A DNA stretch of 64,000 nt from Chitinophagaceae bacterium (lineage in GTDB: Bacteria > Bacteroidota > Bacteroidia > Chitinophagales > Chitinophagaceae), in the NCBI GenBank assembly GCA_947455215.1, contig CANGNA010000009.1, positions 1 to 64,000 on the forward strand. Direction: 5' to 3'. The notes below the pieces were generated by a model. The model was not told the origin of the DNA and did no database searches. It saw only the letters and a program-made list of their open reading frames with translations. Positions 54,054-62,244 of this stretch are shown here, in pieces. Made by a program: the position numbers and the translations under genes. Each line of letters starts with the position of its first letter. Position 1 is the stretch's first letter.

Positions 54054-55535
54054 TTATTTTCTGTTCAGTTTCCACTTGCTAATATGGCCGTTAGCGGTTG
54101 CTGCTGCCAACTCCGGCTTAGCCTCTTTCTGCCACGTATGGGCACTCAGCAGGGCGGCCACCTCTTTGGCGCCTGCGTCGTCGCTCAGCAGGTATTCTGG
54201 CTTGTAGTGTTTTTCTATGAACTTGGTATCAAATTTGCCACTGCGGAAAGGCTCTGTACGTACAGCCCACTTGCCAAATTCCAGCGTGGTTTTAATGCCT
54301 TTGATGTAATACTCATCAATAGCACGGCACAGGCGTTCTATAGCCTCGTCGCGGTCGGCGCCGTATGCTATTAGCTTCGCTATCATCGGGTCGTAGAAGA
54401 TAGGTATAGGCATACCTTCTTCAAAACCATCATCTACACGTACGCCCGGGCCCTTAGGCGGCTGGTACATTTCCAGTGTGCCGGTATCGGGCAGGAAGTT
54501 ATTCAGCGGGTCTTCAGCACATACACGCAGCTCTATAGCGTGGCCGGTTATCTTCAGGTCGTCCTGGGTGAATGACAGCTTGTTGCCGCGGGCTACATTT
54601 ATCTGTTCCTTTACCAGGTCTATACCGGTGATCATTTCTGTTACACAATGTTCCACCTGCAGGCGGGTGTTCATCTCCAGGAAGTAGAAGTTCAGATCTT
54701 CATCTACCAGGAACTCCACCGTACCGGCGCCGTAATAGTTACAGGCACGGGCCACAGCTACAGCACATTCGCCCATTTCTTTGCGGATATCTTTGGTCAG
54801 GCAGCTGCTTGGTGCTTCTTCTACCAGCTTCTGGTGGCGGCGCTGTATCGAGCATTCCCGCTCAAACAGGTACACGTAGTTGCCGTGCTGGTCGCCCATT
54901 AACTGTATCTCTATATGGCGTGGCGCGCCTACATATTTTTCTATAAATACGGCATCGTTGCCAAATGCATTCAGGGCTTCGCTCTTGGCGGTCTGCATCT
55001 GCTGCTCCAGTTCTGCATCGTTCTCTACTACGCGCATACCCTTACCACCACCGCCGGCAGATGCCTTGATGAGGATAGGGAAGCCGATACGGTTGGCAAT
55101 CTCCCTTGCCTCGGCTACGCTCTGTATCGGGTCTTCGGTACCCGGCACCATGGGTACGTTGAATTTCTTGGCAGCCTGCTTGGCCGATATCTTATCACCC
55201 ATCATTTCGATAGAGTGGGCAGAAGGGCCTATGAAGATCAGTCCCGCATCAGTAACGGCCTGCGAGAAACCTGCATTTTCACTCAAAAAGCCATAGCCGG
55301 GGTGTATCGCATCAGCACCTGTTTGTTTTGCGGCAGCTATTATCTTTTCGCCACGCAGGTAGCTTTGCGCAGAAAGCGCCGGACCTATGCAAACGGCCTC
55401 ATCGGCATAGCGCACAAAGGGCATATTACGGTCGGCCTCAGAAAAAACGGCAACAGTTTTAATACCCATTTCTTTGGCCGTACGCATCACGCGCATAGCT
55501 ATCTCACCACGATTGGCTACAAGTATTTTTTGCAT
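54054..55535 (-). CDS. accC: Biotin carboxylase subunit of acyl-CoA carboxylase
   Basis: 493 aa from the ATG at 55535; the frame continues upstream without a credible start. MQKILVANRGEIAMRVMRTAKEMGI, GYGFLSENA, KASAGGGGKGMRVV (ATP-grasp loop), ECSIQRRHQKLVEEAPS, FLEMNTRLQVEH and CAEDP are all present. It carboxylates biotin on a carrier using ATP and bicarbonate. A C-terminal extension of about 40 residues ends ISKWKLNRK. accB and transferase genes are not adjacent, so acetyl- or propionyl-CoA specificity is open. Confidence 0.88.
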   Translation of the reverse strand: MQKILVANRGEIAMRVMRTAKEMGIKTVAVFSEADRNMPFVRYADEAVCIGPALSAQSYLRGEKIIAAAKQTGADAIHPGYGFLSENAGFSQAVTDAGLIFIGPSAHSIEMMGDKISAKQAAKKFNVPMVPGTEDPIQSVAEAREIANRIGFPILIKASAGGGGKGMRVVENDAELEQQMQTAKSEALNAFGNDAVFIEKYVGAPRHIEIQLMGDQHGNYVYLFERECSIQRRHQKLVEEAPSSCLTKDIRKEMGECAVAVARACNYYGAGTVEFLVDEDLNFYFLEMNTRLQVEHCVTEMITGIDLVKEQINVARGNKLSFTQDDLKITGHAIELRVCAEDPLNNFLPDTGTLEMYQPPKGPGVRVDDGFEEGMPIPIFYDPMIAKLIAYGADRDEAIERLCRAIDEYYIKGIKTTLEFGKWAVRTEPFRSGKFDTKFIEKHYKPEYLLSDDAGAKEVAALLSAHTWQKEAKPELAAATANGHISKWKLNRK

Positions 55536-55552
55536 AGGGCGAAAATAGTGAA

Positions 55553-55582
55553 AATGGCTGAATTGCTTAATGGCTCGATGGT
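55553..55582. repeat. Degenerate TGGCTnAAT repeat, copy 1
   Basis: AATGGCTGAATTGCTTAATGG then CTCGATGG: tandem 9-mer-like units upstream of accC. Related blocks lie at 58625-58660 (opposite orientation) and 60378-60397. Confidence 0.5.
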
Positions 55583-55646
55583 AGAAAGGTGCTAATAGAG
55601 TTGTATATACAATATGCTTAGTTATATTTACAAAGCGGGATTTTCC

Positions 55647-56186
55647 ATGAATAAACAGGTGCGCATTGGGTCTACACTTTTGATAAGTTGTATTTTCGCA
55701 GTTATTGGTGTGGAAATACATAGCTTAATCCTCCTGTAATTTGTACCTATAGTAATTATTTCCTCCTTTGCTTCTTATAAAATACAACGTGTAAAAGCTT
55801 ATTATTTAGCCGTTTTTAGCCCGTTGATATTATTTATAGCATTACTTTTTGTTTTTTACCGAATTCCTATTGGACCCACAATCGTATGCAAAGGAGAAAG
55901 AGGACACTCCTGGCTAAACATGGACATGAATAGTCTGGTCAGAGGGGAATTTGAGAGAATGTTTGGCAATAGAAAGGTTCATCTTGATGACAAGAATCAA
56001 ACGTCATGTTACGTGTCAGCCAATGATTATAAAAAGCTAGAGCCGGAATCTGTTATGGCTATGCATGAAAAGAGATATGCGATCGTTGCGACATTAAAGA
56101 CAAGGTCTACACTGGATGGTGGATGTATGGTTGCAATAGTGATAGACACTATGCGAGTTTTTCAGGAGCCGCATTTTCATAAATAG
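55647..56186 (+). pseudogene. Membrane-protein gene interrupted by an in-frame TAA
   Basis: A frame opens with ATG at 55647 (MNKQVRIGSTLLISCIFAVIG), meets TAA at 55737-55739, and continues in the same frame to 56186 without another stop. Together the parts give three membrane segments (TLLISCIFAVIGV, FVPIVIISSFASY, FSPLILFIALLFVFY) and a soluble end of about 100 residues with MFGNRKVHLDDKNQTSCYVSANDYKKLEPESVMAMHEKRYAIVATL. A TTG at 55824 could start only the last part but would cut a helix. No family recognised. Either a nonsense-mutated gene, a sequencing error, or read-through. Confidence 0.5.
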
Positions 56187-56216
56187 AAGTGATAATAGGG
56201 AACTATAGTAAATGAT

Positions 56217-56444
56217 TTACTTGGTGAAGGTTAAACTTTTACCATCTTCGATGATTCTCTTCATTTCATTAGCCTCTTCGTCAGTCAGCATGCCGGCAAA
56301 CTCTGTAAAACTTTTGCGAGTAGGGATATTAATGACCTTTCCCTTTGAAAACAAGCTTTCTGCCTGTTTCAATATAGCCTCATCCTCAGTTTTAAGGATA
56401 TCTTCTATCAAGTGTAGTTTTCTTGACTCTCCGTACATGGTCAT
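56217..56444 (-). CDS. Solitary antitoxin-like small protein
   Basis: 75 aa from the ATG at 56444, chosen because a TAnnTTTG box lies just upstream; an ATG at 56504 gives 95 aa. ESRKLHLIEDILKTEDEAILKQAESLF and SFTEFAGMLTDEEANEMKRIIEDG resemble Bacteroidota addiction-module antitoxins. No toxin gene adjoins, so it may be an orphan. Confidence 0.5.
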   Translation of the reverse strand: MTMYGESRKLHLIEDILKTEDEAILKQAESLFSKGKVINIPTRKSFTEFAGMLTDEEANEMKRIIEDGKSLTFTK

Positions 56445-56454
56445 CGTATTACCA

Positions 56455-56462
56455 CAAAAATA
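56455..56462 (-). promoter_or_regulatory. -7 box of the antitoxin-like gene
   Basis: TATTTTTG on the minus strand, 10 nt before the ATG at 56444. This argues against the upstream ATG at 56504. Confidence 0.45.
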
Positions 56463-56521
56463 CAATTTTATATCATTAGAAAATGTTACATAAATTTCAG
56501 CCATCGTCTTATCTTTCCCTC

Positions 56522-58051
56522 ATGAAAACTTTCCTCTCTTCCATACTATTATCAGCCGCTATTGCGGGCAGCGCTATTGCCCAGCCCCTCACCAGCAAAC
56601 AGATAGATACGCTCACAGAGCGCACCCTGAAGGCGTTCGATGTGCCGGGTATTGCTGTGTGTGTTATTAAGGATGGTAAGGTCATCCACTCCAAAGGCTA
56701 TGGTGTCCGCTCGCTGAATACGAAGAAGCCTGTGGATGAGCATACGCTGTTTGGTATAGCCAGTAACAGTAAGGCGTTTACTGCCGCAGCGCTGGGTATA
56801 TTGGTAGATGAGGGTAAGCTGAAGTGGGACGATAAGGTGCGGCAGTACATCCCCGAGTTCATGCTCTATGATCCTTATGTGACGGAACAATTTACCGTCC
56901 GCGATCTGCTCACGCACCGCAGTGGCCTGGGCCTTGGCGCGGGCGACCTGATGTTGTTCCCCAGCCCAAGCGATTTTACGCTGAAAGATGTGATCTACAA
57001 CCTGCGTTACCTGAAGCCTGTATCGTCTTTTCGCACCCAGTACGACTATGACAATAACATGTACGTATTGGCGGGCGAGATTGTGGCCCGGGTAAGTGGT
57101 ATGAGCTGGGATGCCTTTGTAGAAAAGAAGATAATGAAGAAGCTGGGTATGAGCAGCAGTGCCGGTTCATATGCCCGCCTTAAAGACCACAGCAACGAGA
57201 TAGATGGCCATGCCCCTGTAAACAGCAAAGTGCAGGTGGTCGACAGGGATACCATGAGCCTTGGTCACTCAGCAGGTGGCATCTATTCCAGCATTTCCGA
57301 CCTCAGTAAGTGGGTGAGTTATCTCCTCAGCGATGACACTGCAAAGAAGGTGATGAGCGAAGAAGTGAAAGAAGAAATGTTCACCCCGCAAACAATCATT
57401 CCTGTGCATGGTAAGTCGCCATACAACACGCACTTTGCTGCTTACGGACTTGGCTTTTTTGTGAGTGATGTGAAGGGCTACAAGCAGCTAAGCCACACGG
57501 GTGGACTGGAAGGTATGGTAACGCAGATAACCATGATACCTGAGCTGGGCCTGGGCATTATAGTGCTCACCAACCAGCAGGAGGGTGGAGCCTTCTCTGC
57601 TATCACCAACCAGCTGAAGGATAGCTACCTCGGCATCACCGGTACCGACAGGGTCAAAGAATACTCAGCTCGCCGTGGCAACGCTGTTGACGAGGCTAAA
57701 GCCATAACAGATAAAGTATGGAAGACAGTAGAAGAGCAAAAGAATGCCGGTAACATGAAAGCCTATATAGGTGGTTACGATGATAAATGGTTTGGTGGGG
57801 TAAGGATATTCGAGCAGCACGGCAAGATGCGCTTTGAATCGCAGCACAGCAAAAAGCTGCGTGGAGAACTATTCTACTACAAAGCCAACACCTGTGTGGT
57901 GAAATGGGATGATCGCAGTATGGATGCAGATGCCTTCGCAACATTCGAGCTGGATGAAAAAGGCGAGGTAACAGGTATGAAGATGAAGGCCATCTCTCCG
58001 TTAACAGACTTTAGCTTCGATTTTCAGGATCTGGATTTTGTGAAAAAATAG
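56522..58051 (+). CDS. Exported serine hydrolase (class C beta-lactamase/PBP-like)
   Basis: 509 aa from the ATG at 56522; signal peptide 1 to about 20. FGIASNSKAFTAAALGILVDEGKLKWDDKVRQYIPEF carries the SxxK nucleophile (SNSK), YDYDNNMYVLAGEIV the Tyr-x-Asn site, and QLSHTGGLEGM the third (K/H)TG motif. The C-terminal 130 residues fit a DUF3471-like beta domain (GGYDDKWFGGVRIFEQHGKMRFESQ). Such enzymes are D-amino peptidases, esterases or beta-lactamases; the substrate cannot be set from sequence. Confidence 0.82.
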   Translation: MKTFLSSILLSAAIAGSAIAQPLTSKQIDTLTERTLKAFDVPGIAVCVIKDGKVIHSKGYGVRSLNTKKPVDEHTLFGIASNSKAFTAAALGILVDEGKLKWDDKVRQYIPEFMLYDPYVTEQFTVRDLLTHRSGLGLGAGDLMLFPSPSDFTLKDVIYNLRYLKPVSSFRTQYDYDNNMYVLAGEIVARVSGMSWDAFVEKKIMKKLGMSSSAGSYARLKDHSNEIDGHAPVNSKVQVVDRDTMSLGHSAGGIYSSISDLSKWVSYLLSDDTAKKVMSEEVKEEMFTPQTIIPVHGKSPYNTHFAAYGLGFFVSDVKGYKQLSHTGGLEGMVTQITMIPELGLGIIVLTNQQEGGAFSAITNQLKDSYLGITGTDRVKEYSARRGNAVDEAKAITDKVWKTVEEQKNAGNMKAYIGGYDDKWFGGVRIFEQHGKMRFESQHSKKLRGELFYYKANTCVVKWDDRSMDADAFATFELDEKGEVTGMKMKAISPLTDFSFDFQDLDFVKK

Positions 58052-58066
58052 TAGATCAACTTGACC

Positions 58067-58447
58067 ATGTTCAGACTTTTTAAAAGTGATAAAAAATATC
58101 CACCATTTGCCGCTTTAAATAGCTATGCCTATAAAGGCAGCTATTTTGTACGCTGTGCACCTTGGCTCTGGGTGGGCAACTATGCTACAGCATTTGCAAT
58201 AAAGGATGATAAGCCTACCATGATAACTATGGATCCATGGCCTCAGTCTATATTTCTCGCGGCTAACGGGCAAATGACCGTGTCAGAATATGTATACTTT
58301 ACTGCATCACAGTATAGTGGTGATATACCTGAATTGCTTGATGCTATAATAGTACAAGAATTAGATAAACTAATTGGCCTGAAGATAGTAGAACTAAGCC
58401 TGATTCAAACAGACCCTAAACCAGAACATGATAAACCTGGTAAATAA
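58067..58447 (+). CDS. Hypothetical protein
   Basis: 126 aa (TTG at 58061 is possible). YPPFAALNSYAYKGSYFVRCAPWLWVGNYATAFAIKDDKPTMITMDPWPQSIFLAANGQMTVSEYVYFTASQYSG: beta-rich with Trp and Tyr, no catalytic pattern or family recognised. It starts 15 nt after the serine hydrolase gene and overlaps the relic antitoxin frame at its end. Confidence 0.5.
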   Translation: MFRLFKSDKKYPPFAALNSYAYKGSYFVRCAPWLWVGNYATAFAIKDDKPTMITMDPWPQSIFLAANGQMTVSEYVYFTASQYSGDIPELLDAIIVQELDKLIGLKIVELSLIQTDPKPEHDKPGK

Positions 58448-58561
58448 TGATATACCTGAATGGGAAAGGCAATTAATCGACGACTCCTGCTCATTGAAGA
58501 TTATCCGGAAAGGTTGATCTCTCTTGAAGATTTTCTAAAAGAACTTGAGATGGATAATTAA
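58428..58561 (+). pseudogene. Frameshifted antitoxin relic
   Basis: The frame from ATG 58428 reads ...NNDIPEWERQLIDD; one frame over (58478-58561) it continues RLLLIEDYPERLISLEDFLKEL-EMDN. Joined at about 58481 the two give a tail that lines up with the intact antitoxin at 4658-4876 (IPHWQMEEVRKR... LHPEELVSWEDA). A single-base deletion explains the break. No toxin gene follows; a terminator does. Confidence 0.5.
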
Positions 58562-58572
58562 TACTAATAAGC

Positions 58573-58608
58573 AAACAACCCGCCTCGAAAACCGAAGCGG
58601 GTTGTTTT
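58573..58608. terminator. Bidirectional terminator
   Basis: 10-bp stem AACAACCCGC/GCGGGTTGTT (58574-58583 with 58597-58606) plus an inner TCG/CGA, flanked by A and T tracts. It serves the plus-strand genes and the convergent ABC-F gene. Confidence 0.8.
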
Positions 58609-58624
58609 ATTAATTATGCGACTT

Positions 58625-58660
58625 CATTGAGCAATTAAGCCATCCAGCAATTAAGCCATT
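58625..58660. repeat. Degenerate TGGCTnAAT repeat, copy 2 (reverse)
   Basis: GCAATTAAGCCAT occurs twice (58631-58643 and 58647-58659), overlapping the stop codon of the ABC-F gene. The reverse complement reads AATGGCTTAATTGCT, like the copies at 55553 and 60378. Confidence 0.5.
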
Positions 58661-60282
58661 ATATTGCCGTACAGCTCAGCTTTCAGTTCTTTTACGCGGG
58701 CATTCTCCATGTATTCGTCGAATGTTGTTTCGCGATCTATGAGGCCGTTTGGTGTTATCTCTATTACACGGTCGGCAACAGTGTTGGCCAGCTCATGATC
58801 TCGCGTGGTGAAGAGGATGGTGCCTTTAAAGTCCTTCATGCCGTTGTTGAGTGCGGTAATGCTTTCCAGATCCAGGTGGTTGGTAGGCTCATCCAGCATC
58901 AGCAGGTTGCCCTTCAGCATCATCATGCGGCTGAGCATACAACGCATTTTCTCACCACCGCTCAGTACAGAAGACTTCTTCAGGGTCTCTTCGCCGCTGA
59001 ACAGCATACGGCCCAGGAAGCCACGGATGAAGGTTTCATCCTTCTCTTCAGAATATTGCCTCAGCCAATCGATCAGGTTGTCGTTATTGCCCTCAAAGTA
59101 CTTAGAGTTATCGTTGGGCAGGTAAGTAGGCGTAATGGTCACACCCCACTTAAAGCTACCTTCGAAATTGGTGTCTTCTCCTGATAATATCTGGTAGAAT
59201 GCTGTGGTAGCCAGTGAATTGTGAGACAATACTGCCACCTTCTGGCCACGTTTCAGGTCGAAGGAAATGTCTTTGAACAATACTTCACCGTTCACGGTCT
59301 TGCCCAGACCCTTTACTTCTATTATCTGATCGCCGGCGTCGCGTATCTGGTTATTGAACAGTATGGCCGGATATTTACGGTTAGATACTGTCATCTCGTC
59401 CAGCTTGATCTTATCCAGGGCCTTTTTACGGCTGGTAGCTTGTTTAGACTTAGAGGCGTTGGCCGAGAAGCGCGCGATGAACTCCTTCAGCTCCGCTATC
59501 TTATCTTCAGCCTTCTTATTCTGGTCGCTACGTTGTTTCAGCAACAACTGGCTCGATTCGTACCAGAAAGAGTAGTTCCCGGTAAATACGGTCAGCTTGC
59601 CGAAGTCGATATCAGCAACGTGTGTACACACAGTATCCAGGAAGTGACGGTCATGCGATACAACCAGTACTATCTTCTCATAATCGGCCAGGAAGTTCTC
59701 CAGCCAGCCTATGGTTTCCAGGTCCAGGTCATTGGTAGGTTCATCCAGCAGCAGGATGTCGGGGTTGCCAAACAGGGCCTGTGCCAGCAGCACGCGCACC
59801 TTCTGATTACCGTCCAGCTCCTTCAGCAGTTTATTGTGGAGCGCTTCTTTAATACCCAGGTTGCTTAACAGGGTGGCCGCATCGCTTTCAGCGTTCCAGC
59901 CGTCCATTTCGGCAAACAAGCCTTCCAGCTCGCCCGCCTTTATGCCATCTTCTTCGGTAAAATCTTCTTTTGCGTAAATGGCATCTTTGGCCTGCATTAC
60001 CTCAAATAATACAGTATTGCCACGCATAACAGTTTCCAGTACAGGTATTTCGTCAAATTCGTAATGGTTCTGTTTCAGCACGCTCATGCGCTGGCCTTTA
60101 GTGATCTCTACCTTGCCTGTGGTAGGGTCGATCTCGCCAGAGACGATCTTCATGAACGTAGATTTGCCGGCGCCATTAGCACCGATGATACCGTAACAGT
60201 TACCTTCCGTGAAACGGACATTCACATCTTCAAACAGCACGCGCTTGCCGTAGCGAAGCGATAGATTACTTACATTGATCAT
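58651..60282 (-). CDS. ABC-F ATPase (YbiT/Ett-like) with degenerate second Walker A
   Basis: 543 aa from the ATG at 60282. Two ABC domains and no membrane part, so a ribosome-associated ABC-F factor. Domain 1: IGANGAGKST (Walker A), signature LDGNQKVRVLLAQAL, LLLDEPTNDLD, VVSHDRHFLD. The inter-domain linker is helical (KKAEDKIAELKEFIARF). Domain 2: signature LSGGEKMRCML, LMLDEPTNHLD, but the P-loop is SHNSLATTAF in place of GxxGxGKS/T and the His switch is TTRDHE. Many Bacteroidota ABC-F proteins share this change as I recall. It likely tunes translation; antibiotic resistance is not indicated. Confidence 0.85.
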   Translation of the reverse strand: MINVSNLSLRYGKRVLFEDVNVRFTEGNCYGIIGANGAGKSTFMKIVSGEIDPTTGKVEITKGQRMSVLKQNHYEFDEIPVLETVMRGNTVLFEVMQAKDAIYAKEDFTEEDGIKAGELEGLFAEMDGWNAESDAATLLSNLGIKEALHNKLLKELDGNQKVRVLLAQALFGNPDILLLDEPTNDLDLETIGWLENFLADYEKIVLVVSHDRHFLDTVCTHVADIDFGKLTVFTGNYSFWYESSQLLLKQRSDQNKKAEDKIAELKEFIARFSANASKSKQATSRKKALDKIKLDEMTVSNRKYPAILFNNQIRDAGDQIIEVKGLGKTVNGEVLFKDISFDLKRGQKVAVLSHNSLATTAFYQILSGEDTNFEGSFKWGVTITPTYLPNDNSKYFEGNNDNLIDWLRQYSEEKDETFIRGFLGRMLFSGEETLKKSSVLSGGEKMRCMLSRMMMLKGNLLMLDEPTNHLDLESITALNNGMKDFKGTILFTTRDHELANTVADRVIEITPNGLIDRETTFDEYMENARVKELKAELYGNIMA

Positions 60283-60323
60283 AAAAAATATTGCAACGGG
60301 CAAATACCCGGTTTTTGCGGGTG

Positions 60324-60331
60324 CAAAGGTA
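60324..60331 (-). promoter_or_regulatory. -7 box of the ABC-F gene
   Basis: TACCTTTG on the minus strand, 41 nt before the ATG at 60282. Confidence 0.6.
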
Positions 60332-60377
60332 CGAAAAATAAATGGCTTTCCTTCGGCAGGCTCAGGATGACAGGCCT

Positions 60378-60397
60378 AGTGGCTCAATAGCTCGATG
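60378..60397. repeat. Degenerate TGGCTnAAT repeat, copy 3
   Basis: AGTGGCTCAATAGCTCGATG, sharing its GCTCGATG end with the copy near accC. Confidence 0.45.
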
Positions 60398-60420
60398 TTG
60401 TTTGCCTGGCGGCAAAATGC

Positions 60421-60462
60421 CATTTCTGCCAATAAGAAATTTTGATAGTGACCGGCAGTTTT
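60421..60462. repeat. Interspersed 42-bp repeat, copy 2
   Basis: Pairs with 11771-11812 (35 of 42 identical, no gaps). Lies within a minus-strand open frame of low credibility (60376-60615). Confidence 0.6.
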
Positions 60463-60658
60463 TGCTTTAGTTAACCTATGTAATCGGGTGATCTTAACAA
60501 CAGGTATGAAAAATTGTACTATTGCCATTTCTGCCGATGTGGCAATTTTGCCGGTGGCATTTCTGCCGGTTTGTTTAGTGGGTGATAGGGACATATAAGA
60601 AATTTTGTAGCCCAAAAAATGATCTTCGGCACCGCAAAGATACTATCGCGGGATACGC

Positions 60659-60686
60659 GTTTCCAAATAAAAGATATGCACAAAAG
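60659..60686. repeat. Interspersed short repeat, second block, copy 2
   Basis: GTTTCCAAATAAAAGATATG followed by CACAAAA; matches 12234-12259 with one indel and one substitution. Confidence 0.55.
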
Positions 60687-60692
60687 TGTTGC

Positions 60693-61847
60693 CTATAGCG
60701 GCAGGTTAGGGCGAGATATAGATGGTATGTCGGGCACAGTTGCAGATATGCCATCTCCCAGTTCATAATTTTCTACTGCCGTGTTGGCGATTGTTATTAC
60801 CTCCAGTATTCTTTTGTCGAGGTCGGAAACTGCCTTGCCCATCGGTGGCCATATGTCGTCAAAAAACTCATCCCGGGTTATGTATTCGGCTATCATCATG
60901 GCTCCCATCAGGCGGGTGAGCGGTTCCCGGAGGCTGTGGGCGTTGTACTGTATCAGTTCTACCAGTTTTTTATTGGCATCTGCCAGTTCCTGTGTACGAC
61001 GGGCAATGATCTGCTCCTGTTCAGACACCAGCAGTTCTATCTGTTCTTTTTGTAACAATATCTCCTGGTTGCTGTTTCTGAGCTCTACATTGCGCAGTTG
61101 GAAGATCTCTTTATCTCGTGCGGCTATATTGAGCGCGCCGAGTATCTCTGCCTGTTCGGCATGTTTTTGCACCTCGAATAGTTCCTGCTCCTTTTTTAAC
61201 AGGTCGGCCACGGTTCGGTTATAAGAAAAAGATAATACTATGCCCCATAGGGTGACCAATATAAAGCAGGCGATGGCATTGGTGATGGTAAGAAATGATA
61301 CCTGTTCTCCGGTGAGCGGGAGGGCAGGTGCTGTATTTTTGATCATAATATCTATATACAGATATATACCCATAGATAGCAAGGCCAAAGTCACTTTAGT
61401 AGCCCATTTCTCGTTATATTTAAGGAAGGGCATCAGACCAATGAGTGGAATAAAGTTCTGGAATCCCGTTCCCCATCCGGTTTCGTAAGCGGCAATTACC
61501 TGGTGGATACCCACTTCCAGCAGCGCTATAAGCATAGCGGTAAGGTGATGGCCACGCCGGTTGAGATAAAAAGCCAGCACGTATGACGAGATGCTGAAGA
61601 ACTGCACACCAACCATCGTGCTGGTATGAAGGGTCGAGAAAACAAATATCCAAAAGAGATGTAGCAGGGAAATAAGGAAATAAGCAAGATTGGTAATGTT
61701 ATAAAACCAGTAATTTTCGTCTTTTACCACCGGTGGAACATCGCTCAGATAGGCATAACACCGCCAGACCAATTTTCCTAAATAGGTAGATGGGTTTTGG
61801 GTGATCTTGTTTTCGGCGAGTTTAAATAAGTTTCCTTTTCTCGGCAT
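60693..61847 (-). CDS. Membrane sensor-like protein with DHp motif but no ATPase domain
   Basis: 384 aa. Cytoplasmic start, about six membrane helices (about 45-215), a long coiled coil (about 215-295, EQELFEVQKHAEQAEIL ... EQIELLVSEQEQIIARRTQELADAN), then LIQYNAHSLREPLTRLMGAMMIAEYI with a His near residue 301 in the H-box context of histidine kinases. The protein then ends after about 80 residues; the N, G1, F and G2 boxes of HATPase_c are missing. Either a kinase-derived phosphotransfer or scaffold protein, or an oligomeric sensor. No response regulator adjoins. Confidence 0.7.
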   Translation of the reverse strand: MPRKGNLFKLAENKITQNPSTYLGKLVWRCYAYLSDVPPVVKDENYWFYNITNLAYFLISLLHLFWIFVFSTLHTSTMVGVQFFSISSYVLAFYLNRRGHHLTAMLIALLEVGIHQVIAAYETGWGTGFQNFIPLIGLMPFLKYNEKWATKVTLALLSMGIYLYIDIMIKNTAPALPLTGEQVSFLTITNAIACFILVTLWGIVLSFSYNRTVADLLKKEQELFEVQKHAEQAEILGALNIAARDKEIFQLRNVELRNSNQEILLQKEQIELLVSEQEQIIARRTQELADANKKLVELIQYNAHSLREPLTRLMGAMMIAEYITRDEFFDDIWPPMGKAVSDLDKRILEVITIANTAVENYELGDGISATVPDIPSISRPNLPL

Positions 61848-61970
61848 TTCTTATATAAAATTAGGGAAAGTGGTTATATTTTCCGACAGAGTGGTCTATT
61901 TTTCAATGATTTACGTGCCGGGGCGCATGAAATGCGCATTTAAACGATATTAACAGTCAAAATAGATGCT

Positions 61971-62183
61971 ATGTTCACACTATGCCAGGTAACGCCGAAG
62001 ACCGTTATTGTAAACGGGAAGGAATATGCTATCCGCATACTGGACGGTGATGCCGGTTTTGGTGCTGTTTGCGATGAGTTGCAACTAATTGCGTGGCCGA
62101 CCGACAAAGAAGGCCGCCGCCGGGGAGGAAGAGAGGCCGAGGAAGAACTGATAAAGATGATAGTGGAGCAGCAAAAAGGATAG
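61971..62183 (+). CDS. Small hypothetical protein
   Basis: 70 aa. VTPKTVIVNGKEYAIRILDGDAGFGAVCDELQLIAWPTDKEGRRRGGREAEEELIKMI: a short beta-rich start and a basic-acidic helical end. No family recognised. It precedes the third toxin-antitoxin pair by 61 nt but has its own reading frame and start. Confidence 0.5.
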   Translation: MFTLCQVTPKTVIVNGKEYAIRILDGDAGFGAVCDELQLIAWPTDKEGRRRGGREAEEELIKMIVEQQKG

Positions 62184-62217
62184 GATTTTTTTGACATTTC
62201 TGTAGATAACTATTGCG

Positions 62218-62225
62218 TAAATTTG
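62218..62225 (+). promoter_or_regulatory. -7 box of the third toxin-antitoxin pair
   Basis: TAAATTTG, 19 nt before the antitoxin ATG; the candidate -33 TTG (62191-62193) is 24 nt away, longer than ideal. Confidence 0.45.
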
Positions 62226-62244
62226 AGTACTAAACGGAAGAGCT

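Larger units (their letters stand above)
60304..60692. other. Intergenic region with repeats and promoter
   Basis: 390 bp without a credible gene. It holds the ABC-F promoter box, a fragment reading CCTTCGGCAGGCTCAGGATG (about 60350-60369) resembling a widespread intergenic repeat, a TGGCTnAAT block, the 42-bp repeat copy 2, two further CATTTCTGCC blocks (about 60526 and 60561), a TATCTTTG box on the minus strand (60635-60642), and the second shared block at 60659. Confidence 0.55.

Noticed and set aside
60376-60615. 79-codon minus-strand frame
   Set aside because: Made largely of repeat blocks (CATTTCTGCC); only a short peptide is shared with the other copy.
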